Origin: CAVXUB01 sp963764805
GTDB taxonomy: Bacteria; Actinomycetota; Acidimicrobiia; Acidimicrobiales; Bog-793
Reading direction: 5' to 3'
DNA length: 64,000 bases
NCBI GenBank assembly: GCA_963764805.1
Contig: CAVXUB010000001.1
Coordinates: forward strand, 372,001 to 436,000
The notes beneath the pieces are model-generated. The model was not told where the DNA came from. It made no database searches and saw nothing but the letters and a program-made list of their open reading frames with translations. Positions 10,512 to 19,720 of the stretch are shown here, piece after piece (position 1 is the stretch's first letter; every line of letters starts with the position of its first letter). Position numbers and translations under genes: made by a program.

Positions 10512-12795
10512 ATGGACCAGTACCAGCCCTTCGAGGGCGTCATCGGCCGGACCCTCGCGGATTCGACGCCATGGTGGCCGGAGCCCTCACGTCCCCTCGC
10601 CGGCGCCCCCAACGTCCTGCTGATCCTCATCGACGACCTGGGATTCTCACATTTCGGCTGCTACGGCTCGGAGATCTCCACCCCGAACGTCGACGCGCTG
10701 GCGGCGGGTGGGCTGCGCTACACCAACTTCCACGTCACGCCGCTCTGCTCCCCGACTCGCGCCGCACTGCTCACCGGGCGCAACCACCACGAGGTCGGGA
10801 TGCGCTCGCTCTCCAACTTCGACACCGGCTTCCCCAACATGAGAGGCGAGGTGTCGCTGCATGCCGCGACGCTGGCCGAGGTGTTGCGCGACGAGGGCTA
10901 CGCCACGTTCGCGCTCGGCAAGTGGCATCTCTGCCAGATGCAGTCCGCCTCGGCGGCGGGGCCGTTCGAGCAGTGGCCCCTGCAGCGGGGATTCGACCGC
11001 TTCTACGGCTTCCTCGACGGCGAGACTGACCAGTTCCACCCCGAGCTCGTCTGCGACAACCACCTGAGCGAACCGCCGGCAACCGCCGCCGAGGGCTACC
11101 ACCTGAGCGAGGACCTCGTCGACCAGGCGATCCGGATGCTGAACGACACGAAGTCGATCCGCCCCGACCGGCCGTTGTTCATGTACTTCGCCTTTGGTGC
11201 GACTCACGCCCCGCACCAGGCTCCTGCCGCGTTCATCAGCAAGTACGAGGGGGCCTTCGACCGCGGCTGGGACGAGGCGAGGGACGCCTGGTTCGCGCCG
11301 GCAGCACGAGATGGGCCTGCTCCCTCGATCCACGCAGCTCGCCCCTCGCAACCCCGGTGTGGAGGCGTGGAAGGACCTGAGCGGGAACGAGCGCCGGCTG
11401 GCAGCCAGATTGCAGGAGGCGTTCGCCGGATTCCTCGAGCACACCGACGCCCAGATCGGCCGCTTGGTGGCGGCACTCGAGAGGCTCGGCGAGCTGGACA
11501 ACACCTTGATCCTGCTGCTCTCCGACAACGGTGCCAGCCAGGAGGGCGGCCCGTTCGGGGTGCTCAACGAGTTGAAGTACTTCAACTTCGTGCTCGAGGA
11601 CCCAGACGAGGCGGTCGAACATCTCGGCGACATCGGCGGCCCACGCTCGCACACCAACTACCCCTGGGGCTGGGCGCAGGCCGGCAACACCCCCTTCAAG
11701 TGGTACAAGCAGAACACCCACGAGGGAGGGGTCCACGTCCCCCTGGTGGTGCACTGGCCGCAGCGGATTCCGCAAGGCGGCGGCGTGCGCGACCAGTTCC
11801 ATCATGTGAACGATGTCGCCCCGACGATCTACGAGGCGCTGGGCGTCGTCCCGCCGTCGAGCTATCGAGGGCGGGCGCAGATGCCGGTGACCGGCACGTC
11901 GATGCTCTACACGCTCGACGCGCCCACCGCGTCGAGCACCAAGAGCGTCCAGTACTTCGAGATGATGGGCCACCGCGCCATCTACAAGGACGGCTGGAAG
12001 GCGGTCACCCGCCATCGGCCTGGCGCTCGCTTCGACGACGACCGATGGGAGCTCTACCACCTCGACGACGACAGGTCCGAGTGCGTGGACCTCGCCTCCG
12101 CGATGCCGGAGAAGGTGGCGGAGCTGGTGGCTCTATGGTGGGAGGAGGCCGACAGACATGGCGTGCTTCCTCTCGACGATCGGACGATAGAGCTCTTCCG
12201 ACCGCGGCGAGGCCAGTGGGCGCCTCACCGACCGGACGAGCGCTACACCTACTACCCGCCCCTGTCGCCGCTCCCCGCCAGCGTCGCTGCGGCGATCGGG
12301 GGGAGGAGCTTCGATCTGCGGGCAGCGGTGGAACGCCGGGCGGGCGACGGTGGTGTGATCTACTCGACGGGCAGTGCGTCCTCGGGGATGTCGCTCTTCG
12401 TGCAGGAGGAGCGGTTGGTGCTGGACTACAACTGCTTCGGCGAGCATCTCCTGGTGGAGTCCGATATCGCGGTTCCAGAGGGGCCGTCCACGCTCGGGAT
12501 CCGCTTCCGCAGGCTCGGAGTGGAGGAGCTCGGCACTGACGGGCTCGGCACCGAAGGGCAGGCAACGCTCGTCGTCGACGGCAGCGATTGCGGGACGCTC
12601 CGCATCCCCTTCGTGATGCGCATCATCTCGAGCCTCGGCCCGAGCGTGGGTGCCGACCACGGCTCGCCGGTGAGCAACCGCTACGCCGGATCGTTCCCCT
12701 TCCGGGGCGTGATCCACCGCGTCGACATCGAGCTCCTGCCGACGCGGGGCTCTACGTCGTCCGAGGAGGCAAGGGCGATCGTCGGTCGCCAGTGA
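10512..12795 (+). CDS. arylsulfatase (type I, formylglycine-dependent), one frameshift
   Basis: About 760 residues. The N-terminal metal-binding segment PNVLLILIDDLGFSHFGCYGSEISTPNVDALAAGG and the CxPxR motif (LCSPTRAALLTGR, Cys at about residue 79, the site of formylglycine formation) identify a type I sulfatase. The later segment LILLLSDNGASQEGG supplies metal ligands. The frame breaks near 11297-11300, where an extra C splits GWDEARDAWFA from RQHEMGLLPRSTQLAPRNP. Both halves are otherwise well conserved to the stop at 12795. No signal peptide is visible, so it is probably cytoplasmic. The substrate is unknown. Confidence 0.85.
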
Positions 12796-12823
12796 GCGGG
12801 GACTGCCTTCGGCGCAGGGGGGC

Positions 12824-13807
12824 TCAGGCCGAGAGGACTTCGCGGTGCCAGCAGTCGCGTCCCGCTTGCTTGGCCCGGTACAGGGCGAGGTCGGCTCTCT
12901 GGATGGTGGCGTCGGCCGGTCCGTGGTCGTGCACTGCGACACCGGCCGAGAAGGTGGGTCGTACAGGCGACCGCCAGCATCCGCGCAGCCGTGCGAGCAT
13001 CACCTCTGCGCCGTCGACGCCCGATCTCGGGAGCAGGAGGAGGATCTCCTCGCCTCCGTAACGCACCGCCATGTCTCCGCCCCGGATGACGGCTCGCAGG
13101 ACCGCTCCGAACTCGGCGAGGACTCGGTCGCCGGCGGCGTGCCCGTGCACGTCGTTGATCTGCTTGAAGTGGTCGAGGTCGACGAGCACCACGCCGTCGC
13201 CCGGCTGTAGCGCCGAGAGCATCGACGGCAGGTCGCGCCGGTTGCGCAGCCCGGTGAGCGAATCGGTGGAGGCGGCAGTGGTCAGTTGCACATCCCTCCG
13301 GCGGGTGTGAGCGGAACGGGAGGCAAGGAGCTCGCCCACGAGCAGCCAGATGCCGATGGCGATGGGGAGCTTGACCTCGACCTGAGGCGTGAGCTTGCCG
13401 CCGCAGAGGATGTAAGCCGGGACTGCGATCGGCAGGCAGGCGAGCGGGACCCCGCGCGACTGCGTCAAGCCCACGTAGATGAACACGAGCACGAAGAGCC
13501 CGTTGTACGAGGAGCTGACGCTCGTCGCCCCGAGCGCTCCGCAGCCGAGAGCACCGACGGCGAGGGCCGGGTAGACGAGCAGAGCAAGGCGGGGCAGCCG
13601 CTCCCAGGGCAGCATCGTCACCATCAGCCCGATCAGCGTGGCCACGGCGAAAGCACCCACCAGGCTCTCGATGGCGCGTGGCGATGGCGCGAGCAACCAG
13701 ATCGTGCAGATGACAAGCAGCAGGAAGCAGATCAGCAACCCGGCGCCGAGGTAGGCGCTGCGGCGATTCTCTGCCATCGGTGCCACCGGACGGGCGATGC
13801 TGTGCAC
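12824..13807 (-). CDS. membrane-bound GGDEF diguanylate cyclase
   Basis: A 327-residue protein. About 165 N-terminal residues form five or six hydrophobic helices (LICFLLLVICTIWLLA and following). The GGDEF domain then begins at TDSLTGLRNRRDLPSML. The catalytic motif reads GGEEI, a functional variant, within MAVRYGGEEILLLLPRSG. The substrate-binding segment VVLVDLDHFKQINDVHGHAAGD is intact, so c-di-GMP synthesis is expected. An alternative start lies 10 codons in (MAENRR). It stands alone, convergent with the sulfatase. Confidence 0.88.
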   Translation of the reverse strand: MHSIARPVAPMAENRRSAYLGAGLLICFLLLVICTIWLLAPSPRAIESLVGAFAVATLIGLMVTMLPWERLPRLALLVYPALAVGALGCGALGATSVSSSYNGLFVLVFIYVGLTQSRGVPLACLPIAVPAYILCGGKLTPQVEVKLPIAIGIWLLVGELLASRSAHTRRRDVQLTTAASTDSLTGLRNRRDLPSMLSALQPGDGVVLVDLDHFKQINDVHGHAAGDRVLAEFGAVLRAVIRGGDMAVRYGGEEILLLLPRSGVDGAEVMLARLRGCWRSPVRPTFSAGVAVHDHGPADATIQRADLALYRAKQAGRDCWHREVLSA

Positions 13808-13910
13808 GAATCTCTATCGGCGGAGCGGCGTCCGAAGTTGAGCACCGGTCCTGCGTGCGGCGCTCGTGACCTCGTATACGGCGGGGCGTCGCCGGGTAGC
13901 GTCGTCTCCG

Positions 13911-14804
13911 ATGGTGCTGCACCTCATCGCTGCCCTCGGGGCGGCGCTCTGCTACGGGGTGGGCACGATCCTGCAGGCGCGTGGCGCCCGGCGGGTGGCG
14001 GCATCGGCAGGGCTCGACATGGGCCTTTTCATCCGCCTGGCTCGCTCGCTCCCCTACCTGCTCGGCTTGGCGATCGACTTGATCGGGTTCGTCCTCGCCC
14101 TCATCGCGGTACGCAGGCTTCCGCTCTTCGTCGTGCAGGCGGCGCTGGCGGCAAGCCTGGCGGTGACGGCCGTGCTGGCGCAGATCTTCCTCCGGGTGCG
14201 CCTCGCTGCGATGGAGTGGGCAGGGGTGGTCGCCGCCTGCATCGGCCTGCTGCTGCTCGGCCTGTCGGCAGGCGCTGAGAAGCCCTCGCACGTCGCCTTC
14301 ATGGGGCGGATGTCGCTCGTGGTCATCGCCGTGGTACTGGTTGCTGTCGGCTTCCTGGTGGCCGCCTTCACCGCCGAGGCAGGAGCGTTGCTGCTCGGCG
14401 CATTGGCCGGCCTCGGGTTCGGGCTGGTGGGATTCGCGACGAGGGTGTTGCGGCACCCGGGGTCGTTTCGAGGTCTGTACGCCGATCCGGCCACCTATGC
14501 CGTGCTGCTCGGAGGAGCGCTCGGTCTGCTGGCCTTCGCCACGGCCCTACAGCGGGGCTCGGTGACGCGGGCCACGGCGGCCACCGTCCTCTGCGAGACG
14601 CTGATCCCGGCGGTGGCGGGGATCATCGTGCTCGGGGACCGGCCGCGGGCGGGGCTCTGGGCCGTTGCCGGCGCCGGCTTCGCTCTCACCGTTGCCGGGG
14701 CGACGATGCTCGCCTTCTTTGAGCACGAGGAGCTGGCGGTGCCGCCACCCACGGGCCGTCACCGGCGCTCCGCCAGCGAGGCGAGCGCAGCCACCCCGTC
14801 GTAG
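13911..14804 (+). CDS. EamA/DMT-like multi-spanning membrane transporter
   Basis: About 297 residues with roughly nine or ten hydrophobic helices and the drug/metabolite-transporter layout of two related halves (MVLHLIAALGAALCYGVGTILQARGARRVAA at the N-terminus; AATVLCETLIPAVAGIIVLGDRPRAGLWAVAGAGFALTVAG near the C-terminus). The ATG at 13911 is preferred, since the helix starts right after it and the 15 upstream residues look non-coding. The substrate cannot be predicted. The 3' end overlaps the convergent kynureninase by 46 bp. Confidence 0.8.
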   Translation: MVLHLIAALGAALCYGVGTILQARGARRVAASAGLDMGLFIRLARSLPYLLGLAIDLIGFVLALIAVRRLPLFVVQAALAASLAVTAVLAQIFLRVRLAAMEWAGVVAACIGLLLLGLSAGAEKPSHVAFMGRMSLVVIAVVLVAVGFLVAAFTAEAGALLLGALAGLGFGLVGFATRVLRHPGSFRGLYADPATYAVLLGGALGLLAFATALQRGSVTRATAATVLCETLIPAVAGIIVLGDRPRAGLWAVAGAGFALTVAGATMLAFFEHEELAVPPPTGRHRRSASEASAATPS

Positions 14805-16012
14805 ACATCCACGAAACGAGTAGTCAGCGGCGACATGCCCGCCCTGATGACATCGGGCATGCGGAAGTCGCAGACCACGCCTGCGGCCGCAAGCTCGAAG
14901 ACCAACCGCTTGCCGTCGGCATGGCAGAAGGCGACGTGGGCGCCTCGGCGTGCCGGATCCCGTGGCGAGCCGAGGGCGAAGCCGAGCGGCTCCAGCAGCT
15001 CGTCGAACAGCTCGATGGCGTACTGGGTGAGGGCGATGCCCTTCTGCCTGACCGCTTCGATGCCGTAGCCGGCGACAAGCCTGGCACCCTCCTCGGCGGC
15101 GGCGAGGCCGAGCATCGAAGGCGTCCCGCCGAGGAAACCCGGCATCCCCTTCGCACGCACGAAGAGCGGCCCCATCTCGAACATCTCCGCCCTCGCCCAC
15201 CAGCCCCACACCGGGGGATCGAGCTCATCGTGCAGAGCGGAGCGGACGTACAGGAACGCCGGCGACCCCGGCCCGCCGCAGAGGTACTTGTAGGTGCAGC
15301 CGACGGCCATGTCGACGCCCCACTCGTCGAGCGCGATCGGCACCGAGCCCACCGAGTGGCAGCAGTCGAGCAGCATCAGGGCACCGGCCCGGTGCGTCAT
15401 GTCCGTGGCGGAACGCGCATCGACGATCGCCGCCGACTTGTAACCGACATGCGACAGAGAGACGAGCGCGACGTCGTCGGCGAGGGCGGCGGCCAGCTGA
15501 TCGAGTGACGGCCCCTCCACGGGATCGGACTCGATCCAGCGGATCTCGCCGCCGGCCGCCGCCGCCACTCCCTCGAGGACGTAGCGGTCCGTCGGGAAGT
15601 TCTCGGTGTCGGTGACGATCACCCTGCGGCCGGGCCGGGCATGCAGCGCCGCCGAGGAGAGGCGGTAGAGGCAGTTCGTGGTCGAATCGGCGACCACGGT
15701 CTGGCCGGCGGCTGCACCGAGCATCGAGCCGGCGATCAGCTCCCCCGCCCGCACGGGGAGGGCCACCCACTCGCGCTCGAAAGAGGAGATGAGGTCCACT
15801 CCCCATTGCTCCTCGACCACCTTGCGGACTCGCCCCACCGTCGCCAGCGGCAACCGGCCGAGCGAATTGCCGTCCAGGTAGACGAGCCTGTCGTCGGCGA
15901 TCGCGAAGCGCGACCGAGCATCCGAGAGGCCGTCCCGCGCATCCAGCTCGAGGGCCCGTGAGCGAGGCTGCCCGCTCAGATCGTGCCCTTCTCCACCGCG
16001 TCCACGATCCAA
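14759..16012 (-). CDS. kynU: kynureninase
   Basis: A PLP-dependent fold-type I enzyme of about 417 residues that cleaves L-kynurenine to anthranilate and alanine. Family landmarks are YLDGNSLGRLP, the PLP phosphate site DSTTNCLYRL, the Asp loop LMLLDCCHSVGSVPIALDEWGVD, and the Schiff-base lysine in GCTYKYLCGGPGSPAFLYV. Later segments (VRAKGMPGFLGGTPSMLGL, SPLTTRFVDVYDGVAAL) also match. No ATG or GTG occurs near the expected N-terminus. The TTG at 16012 overlaps the preceding epimerase by 37 bp, so the start is uncertain. No other kynurenine-pathway gene is nearby, which makes its place after sugar genes odd. Confidence 0.88.
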   Translation of the reverse strand: MDRGRGGEGHDLSGQPRSRALELDARDGLSDARSRFAIADDRLVYLDGNSLGRLPLATVGRVRKVVEEQWGVDLISSFEREWVALPVRAGELIAGSMLGAAAGQTVVADSTTNCLYRLSSAALHARPGRRVIVTDTENFPTDRYVLEGVAAAAGGEIRWIESDPVEGPSLDQLAAALADDVALVSLSHVGYKSAAIVDARSATDMTHRAGALMLLDCCHSVGSVPIALDEWGVDMAVGCTYKYLCGGPGSPAFLYVRSALHDELDPPVWGWWARAEMFEMGPLFVRAKGMPGFLGGTPSMLGLAAAEEGARLVAGYGIEAVRQKGIALTQYAIELFDELLEPLGFALGSPRDPARRGAHVAFCHADGKRLVFELAAAGVVCDFRMPDVIRAGMSPLTTRFVDVYDGVAALASLAERR

Positions 16013-17025
16013 GGGATCACCTCGTCCAGCATCTCCTCGAGCGATGTCGTCGCCTCGAAACCGAGAACGTCACGCGCCTTGTCGACTGCCGGCACTCGCT
16101 TCTGCACGTCGTGGTCGAAGGGGGTGTCGTGCACCAGCTCGAGGGGGACATCGCTTCCCTTCACCTTGCGCCAGATGATCTCCGCCAGCTCGGTCACCGT
16201 CGTCGACTGGGCGGTCGAGAGGTTGAAGTCGTCGTTGAGCGCCGCAGGGTGCTCCATGGCGACGACGATCCCCCGCGCCAGGTCGCCGCCGTAGGTGTAG
16301 TGCCGCACCTGGTTGCCGTCTCCGAGGATGTGGAGCGGATCCTGCCCTTTGACGACCTTCTGCACGAGATCCGGTACGACGTGGCTCATCGCCAGCTCGA
16401 CGTTGCCGGACAGCACCTCGACGTCGCCGAGGGCCCGCTGCTCGCCGATGCCGACGCAGTTGAAGGGACGCACGATCGTGTACGGCACCTCGTACTGGTC
16501 CCAGGCGGCGCGGGCAAAGTACTCGCAGGCAAGCTTCTGGAAGCCGTAGGACGACAGTGGCGGCGCCACCTTGCGCTCGTCACCCTCGCGCGAGGGCCAA
16601 CGGTCGGTCGACTCGAAGACCATTGACGAGCTCATGTAGGTGACCTTCTGCAGCCTGCCTCCGGCCCTGCGAGAGGCGATCGCCGCGTCGCAGGAGGCGG
16701 CGATTATCCGCTCGTTGGTGGCGAGCAGGTCATAGGCGTAGGTGTGGAAATAGGAGATGCCGCCGATCATCGCCGCACCGGCGATGAAGTGGTCGCAGTC
16801 GCCGAGCAGTTCGGTGAGAGCCTTCACGTCCTGCACGTCCATCTGCACGAAGCGATAGCGGGGATCGTCGTCGTACGAGCGCTTCACCGGGCCGTACTTC
16901 GAGTAGTTGTCGAGGCCGATCACCTCGTACCCCTGGCGGAGCAGCTCCTCCACCAGGTATCCGCCGATGAAGCCGGCAGATCCGGTGACGAGCACGCGGC
17001 CTCGCTCGGGTGTCGTGTCGCTCAT
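15976..17025 (-). CDS. NAD-dependent nucleotide-sugar epimerase/dehydratase
   Basis: A 349-residue extended SDR. The Rossmann motif TGSAGFIGGYLVEELLRQGYEVIGLDNYSKYG is at the N-terminus, and the catalytic Ser/Tyr/Lys signature is MSSSMVFES followed by SSYGFQKLACEYF. The C-terminal substrate part is RPFNCVGIGEQRALGD. The start codon overlaps the stop of the glycosyltransferase by one base (TGATG), so the genes are coupled. With the dehydrogenase two genes upstream it probably modifies a hexuronic acid or related NDP-sugar. The exact product is not resolved. Confidence 0.85.
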   Translation of the reverse strand: MSDTTPERGRVLVTGSAGFIGGYLVEELLRQGYEVIGLDNYSKYGPVKRSYDDDPRYRFVQMDVQDVKALTELLGDCDHFIAGAAMIGGISYFHTYAYDLLATNERIIAASCDAAIASRRAGGRLQKVTYMSSSMVFESTDRWPSREGDERKVAPPLSSYGFQKLACEYFARAAWDQYEVPYTIVRPFNCVGIGEQRALGDVEVLSGNVELAMSHVVPDLVQKVVKGQDPLHILGDGNQVRHYTYGGDLARGIVVAMEHPAALNDDFNLSTAQSTTVTELAEIIWRKVKGSDVPLELVHDTPFDHDVQKRVPAVDKARDVLGFEATTSLEEMLDEVIPWIVDAVEKGTI

Positions 17026-17795
17026 CAAGTCGTCTCTACCTTCGTCTCTGTGGGGGTGGCGGTGGCGGACGCCTGCGCTCCCAGCTCGTCCGTGCTGACA
17101 TGGCGCCCGAAGGCGAACAGGTACCAGCGCAGGTACTTGGGGATCCAGCCGGCGACCTTGAAGTTCGAGACGCCCGATTGGCGCTCCAGCCAGATCGTCG
17201 GTATCTCGGCGACGGCGTGACCGGTGCGGCGCGCCTTGGCCGTCAGCTCGATGCCGATCTCGAACCCGGCCCTCGACTCGATCCCCACGGCCTGCACGAA
17301 CTGGACCGAGTAGGCCTTGAAGGAGTTGGTGGCGTCGCGTGTCCCGACACGGGCGAGGATGTGCAGGGAGCGACCCGCAAGGCGGGAGAGGATCCCCTTC
17401 ACGACCGGGCCGCCGACCTGCTGGCCGCCCGGCATGTAGCGAGAGGCGGCGGCCACCACGACACCACGTTCCACGAGCCGCGCCAGCTCGTCGATCTGGC
17501 GGGCGTCGTCGCTGCCGTCCGCCATCGTCACCACCGCTACGGGCGCCGCGACGTGGTCGATGCCGTAGCGGATGGCGTTGGCGGGCCCCGGGCCGTACGT
17601 GTTGACGAGCAACCGCAGCCGCGGTTCCTTGTCGGCGTAGGCGTGCACCACCGGGATGGTCGAGTCGTCGGGGGTGTCCACCACGATGGCTACTTCGCAG
17701 GGGAGGTGAACCGACTCGAAGATGCGGTCGAGCACTGCGCAGATCTCTTGCCCCTCCTGATAGGCGGGGATGACGATGGAGACGCGCGGGTTCAC
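17025..17795 (-). CDS. family 2 glycosyltransferase (dolichol-phosphate-mannose-synthase-like)
   Basis: A 256-residue GT-A enzyme. It opens with VSIVIPAYQEGQEICAVLDRIFESVHLPCEVAIVVDTPDDST. The metal-binding acidic motif appears as VVTMADGSDDARQIDELARLVERG, and RDATNSFKAYSVQF matches the acceptor region of DPM1/ArnC-type enzymes. There is no C-terminal membrane anchor. Its start overlaps the stop of the nucleotide-sugar dehydrogenase by 4 bp. It probably transfers a sugar to a polyprenyl-phosphate or glycan acceptor. Confidence 0.85.
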   Translation of the reverse strand: MNPRVSIVIPAYQEGQEICAVLDRIFESVHLPCEVAIVVDTPDDSTIPVVHAYADKEPRLRLLVNTYGPGPANAIRYGIDHVAAPVAVVTMADGSDDARQIDELARLVERGVVVAAASRYMPGGQQVGGPVVKGILSRLAGRSLHILARVGTRDATNSFKAYSVQFVQAVGIESRAGFEIGIELTAKARRTGHAVAEIPTIWLERQSGVSNFKVAGWIPKYLRWYLFAFGRHVSTDELGAQASATATPTETKVETT

Positions 17796-19047
17796 GCGAG
17801 GGCGCCTTGGCCGAGCAGGTTCCAGACATCGACCACTGGCTTGTCGGTCACGATCGAGGCGTACTCGGGGTGCGGTGCGGCCACCACGAGGATGTCCGCC
17901 TTCTCGATCACTGCATCGAGCGGCACGAGGTCGGCATCGCCCGTGACGTACGGATCAGTGCAGAGGACGCCAGCCGCCCGGAACTGGAGGATCTTCTTCA
18001 GCTTGTAGGACAGGCTCGAGCGGACGTCGTCCGAGCCGCCCTTGAACGCCATGCCGAGGATGCCGACCGTGCTCGCAGCGAGATCGAAGCGGGCCGCCAG
18101 CCGCCCGGTCAGGTACAGAGGGAGTCCCTCGTTGACGAGCATGGCGGAGTGCCCGAGGACGAACGAGTTGTCCGTGAACGACGCCAGCTGCATGGTGTCC
18201 TTCAGCAGGCAGGGGCCGGCGGCGAAGCCGGCACCGGGCATGTCGGCGGCCCGCGGGTAGTCCTCGGTGATCGCCGCATGGATGCGGGCGAAGTCGAGGC
18301 CGTGGTCGTTGGCCATGATGTAGAACTGGTTGGCCGCCGCGAACTTGATGTAACGCCAGGCGTTCGTGAAGAGCTTGGCGAGCTCCGCCTCCTCCGGCTG
18401 CAGGTACACGATCTTCTCGGTGAGGTGCGAGAAGAGGGTGCCGGCTCGCTGCGCCGCCCGCTCGCTGCGAGCGGCCACGATCTGGGGGAGCGTGAACAGC
18501 TCGGTCATCGCACGCCCTTCGGCCAGCCGCTCCGGGCAGAAGGTGACGTCCATGTCGATCCCGAGGTCGGCGACCACAGACTCCACCCTGGCCGTCACGC
18601 CCGGGTAGACGGTGCTGCGCAGTACGAGCACCTGGCGGTCGCGAAAGAACGGGGCGCACTGGCCGAGGGCCCGCGGCACGGCCCGCGGGTCCGGGTTCAT
18701 GTACTCGTCGACCGGCGTGCCGATGACGACGATCACGTGCTCGGCGGTGCTCACGATCTCGGGCTCGGTCGACACCGTCAGCCGCCCGGCGGCGAGTGCG
18801 CCCTCCAGACGGGCCGGCGCTCCTTCCTCCAGGAAGGGCATGACGCCCGCCTGTACGGTTGCAACGGCATCGGCGTTGATGTCGTAGATCCCGACGTTCA
18901 AACCTCTATCAGCGAATGCGATCGCCAGCGGGAGGCCGACGTGGCCGCAACCTCCGACCACCACGAGATCCCGCTCGAAACCCTGCACAACCGATCTTCC
19001 CATCCCCTCGGCGCGCACGTTGAGCTCATTTCGGGGATCGGGAGTCA
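17792..19047 (-). CDS. nucleotide-sugar dehydrogenase (UDP-glucose/UDP-ManNAc dehydrogenase family)
   Basis: About 418 residues. NAD-binding motif: DLVVVGGCGHVGLPLAIAFADRGLNVGIYDIN. Family signatures: VIGTPVDEYMNPDP, STVYPGVTARVE, FCPERLAEGRAMTEL. The catalytic thiol region is AAGPCLLKDTMQLASF, and the catalytic lysine region NAWRYIKFAAANQFYIMAND. The C-terminal domain has GILGMAFKGGSDDVRSSLSYKL. The enzyme oxidises an NDP-hexose to the uronic acid. GTG 19047 is chosen because GGAGG sits 5 bp upstream. First gene of the four-gene operon ending in kynureninase. Confidence 0.87.
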
Positions 19048-19348
19048 CGGTTTCCTCCACCGGGGGATGAGCGGCGCGTCGCTCGCGACTGACGCGGCGC
19101 CGGGTCTGGTCGTGGCAGGTCATTCTAGCGGTCAGCCCTGGTGGTCCCGGAGCACGCCTCCTGCGGCGACGCCGACCGAGGGGCGAGCCGCCGGGGTGTG
19201 GACAGCCTGGGGAGCATGTGGGGACCCAGTGGGGACGAGGTGGGGGTTGGGTGAGATTCCTGTCGACAAGCAGTGGATTTCGCGAAACCCTCTTGACCTC
19301 GGCGTCCCCCGCAGTGCACTCTGTCGGCGCAAGGTTCAATGCCGGTTG

Positions 19349-19720
19349 ATGCAACGGCAGCAGGTGCTGGAGACGAGGAGCGGCTCAGGTAGCGCCCGAA
19401 AGGGAGTTGCAGGGGAAGCCCGAGGAGAAGGCATCGAGTGTGATCCGCAAGGTGAGCACGGAAGCGCCGGTGTGGACGGTGTTGAACCGAGCAGGTTGAG
19501 TTTGGTGTTCGTGGACGTGCCGCCCCCCCGGGGGCACGCACCGAAGCTGCAGCCGAAGGGTCGCCGCAAGGTGGTCCGGAGGCAGCCGAGAGGTCGCCGC
19601 AAGGTGACAACGAGGCAGCAGGACGCCAGGCTCCGCCAGGGGCAGGACCCCGGGGAGTACGGAAGGCTCCGGCCGACCGGCTACCCGGGGTCGCCTCGCG
19701 TCCGGGCCCGGCTCGCGTGA
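19349..19720 (+). CDS. doubtful small Arg/Gln-rich ORF ahead of the MFS gene
   Basis: An open frame of 123 codons fills most of the roughly 670-bp gap between the dehydrogenase and the transporter. Its stop overlaps the transporter start (GTGA), as in translational coupling. It contains a nearly exact 11-residue tandem repeat (QPKGRRKVVRR, then QPRGRRKVTTR) coming from the 33-bp DNA repeat. Third-position GC is lower than in the neighbours and no good ribosome site is seen. It may be an accidental frame. Apart from the repeat I see nothing else in 19048-19716. Confidence 0.25.
   Translation: MQRQQVLETRSGSGSARKGVAGEARGEGIECDPQGEHGSAGVDGVEPSRLSLVFVDVPPPRGHAPKLQPKGRRKVVRRQPRGRRKVTTRQQDARLRQGQDPGEYGRLRPTGYPGSPRVRARLA
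19549..19614 (+). repeat. 33-bp tandem repeat, two full copies plus a partial third
   Basis: Units begin at 19549, 19582 and 19615 (GCAGC...). Each of the first two contains the identical 15-mer GGTCGCCGCAAGGTG (19559-19573 and 19592-19606). The third copy fades after a few bases. The period is a multiple of three, so it stays in frame with the ORF at 19349-19720. Confidence 0.75.

Noticed and set aside
17807..19347. Long plus-strand open frame opposite the nucleotide-sugar dehydrogenase
   Set aside because: Antisense shadow of a clear enzyme. Only its last part (19349-19720), outside the dehydrogenase, was kept as a doubtful ORF.
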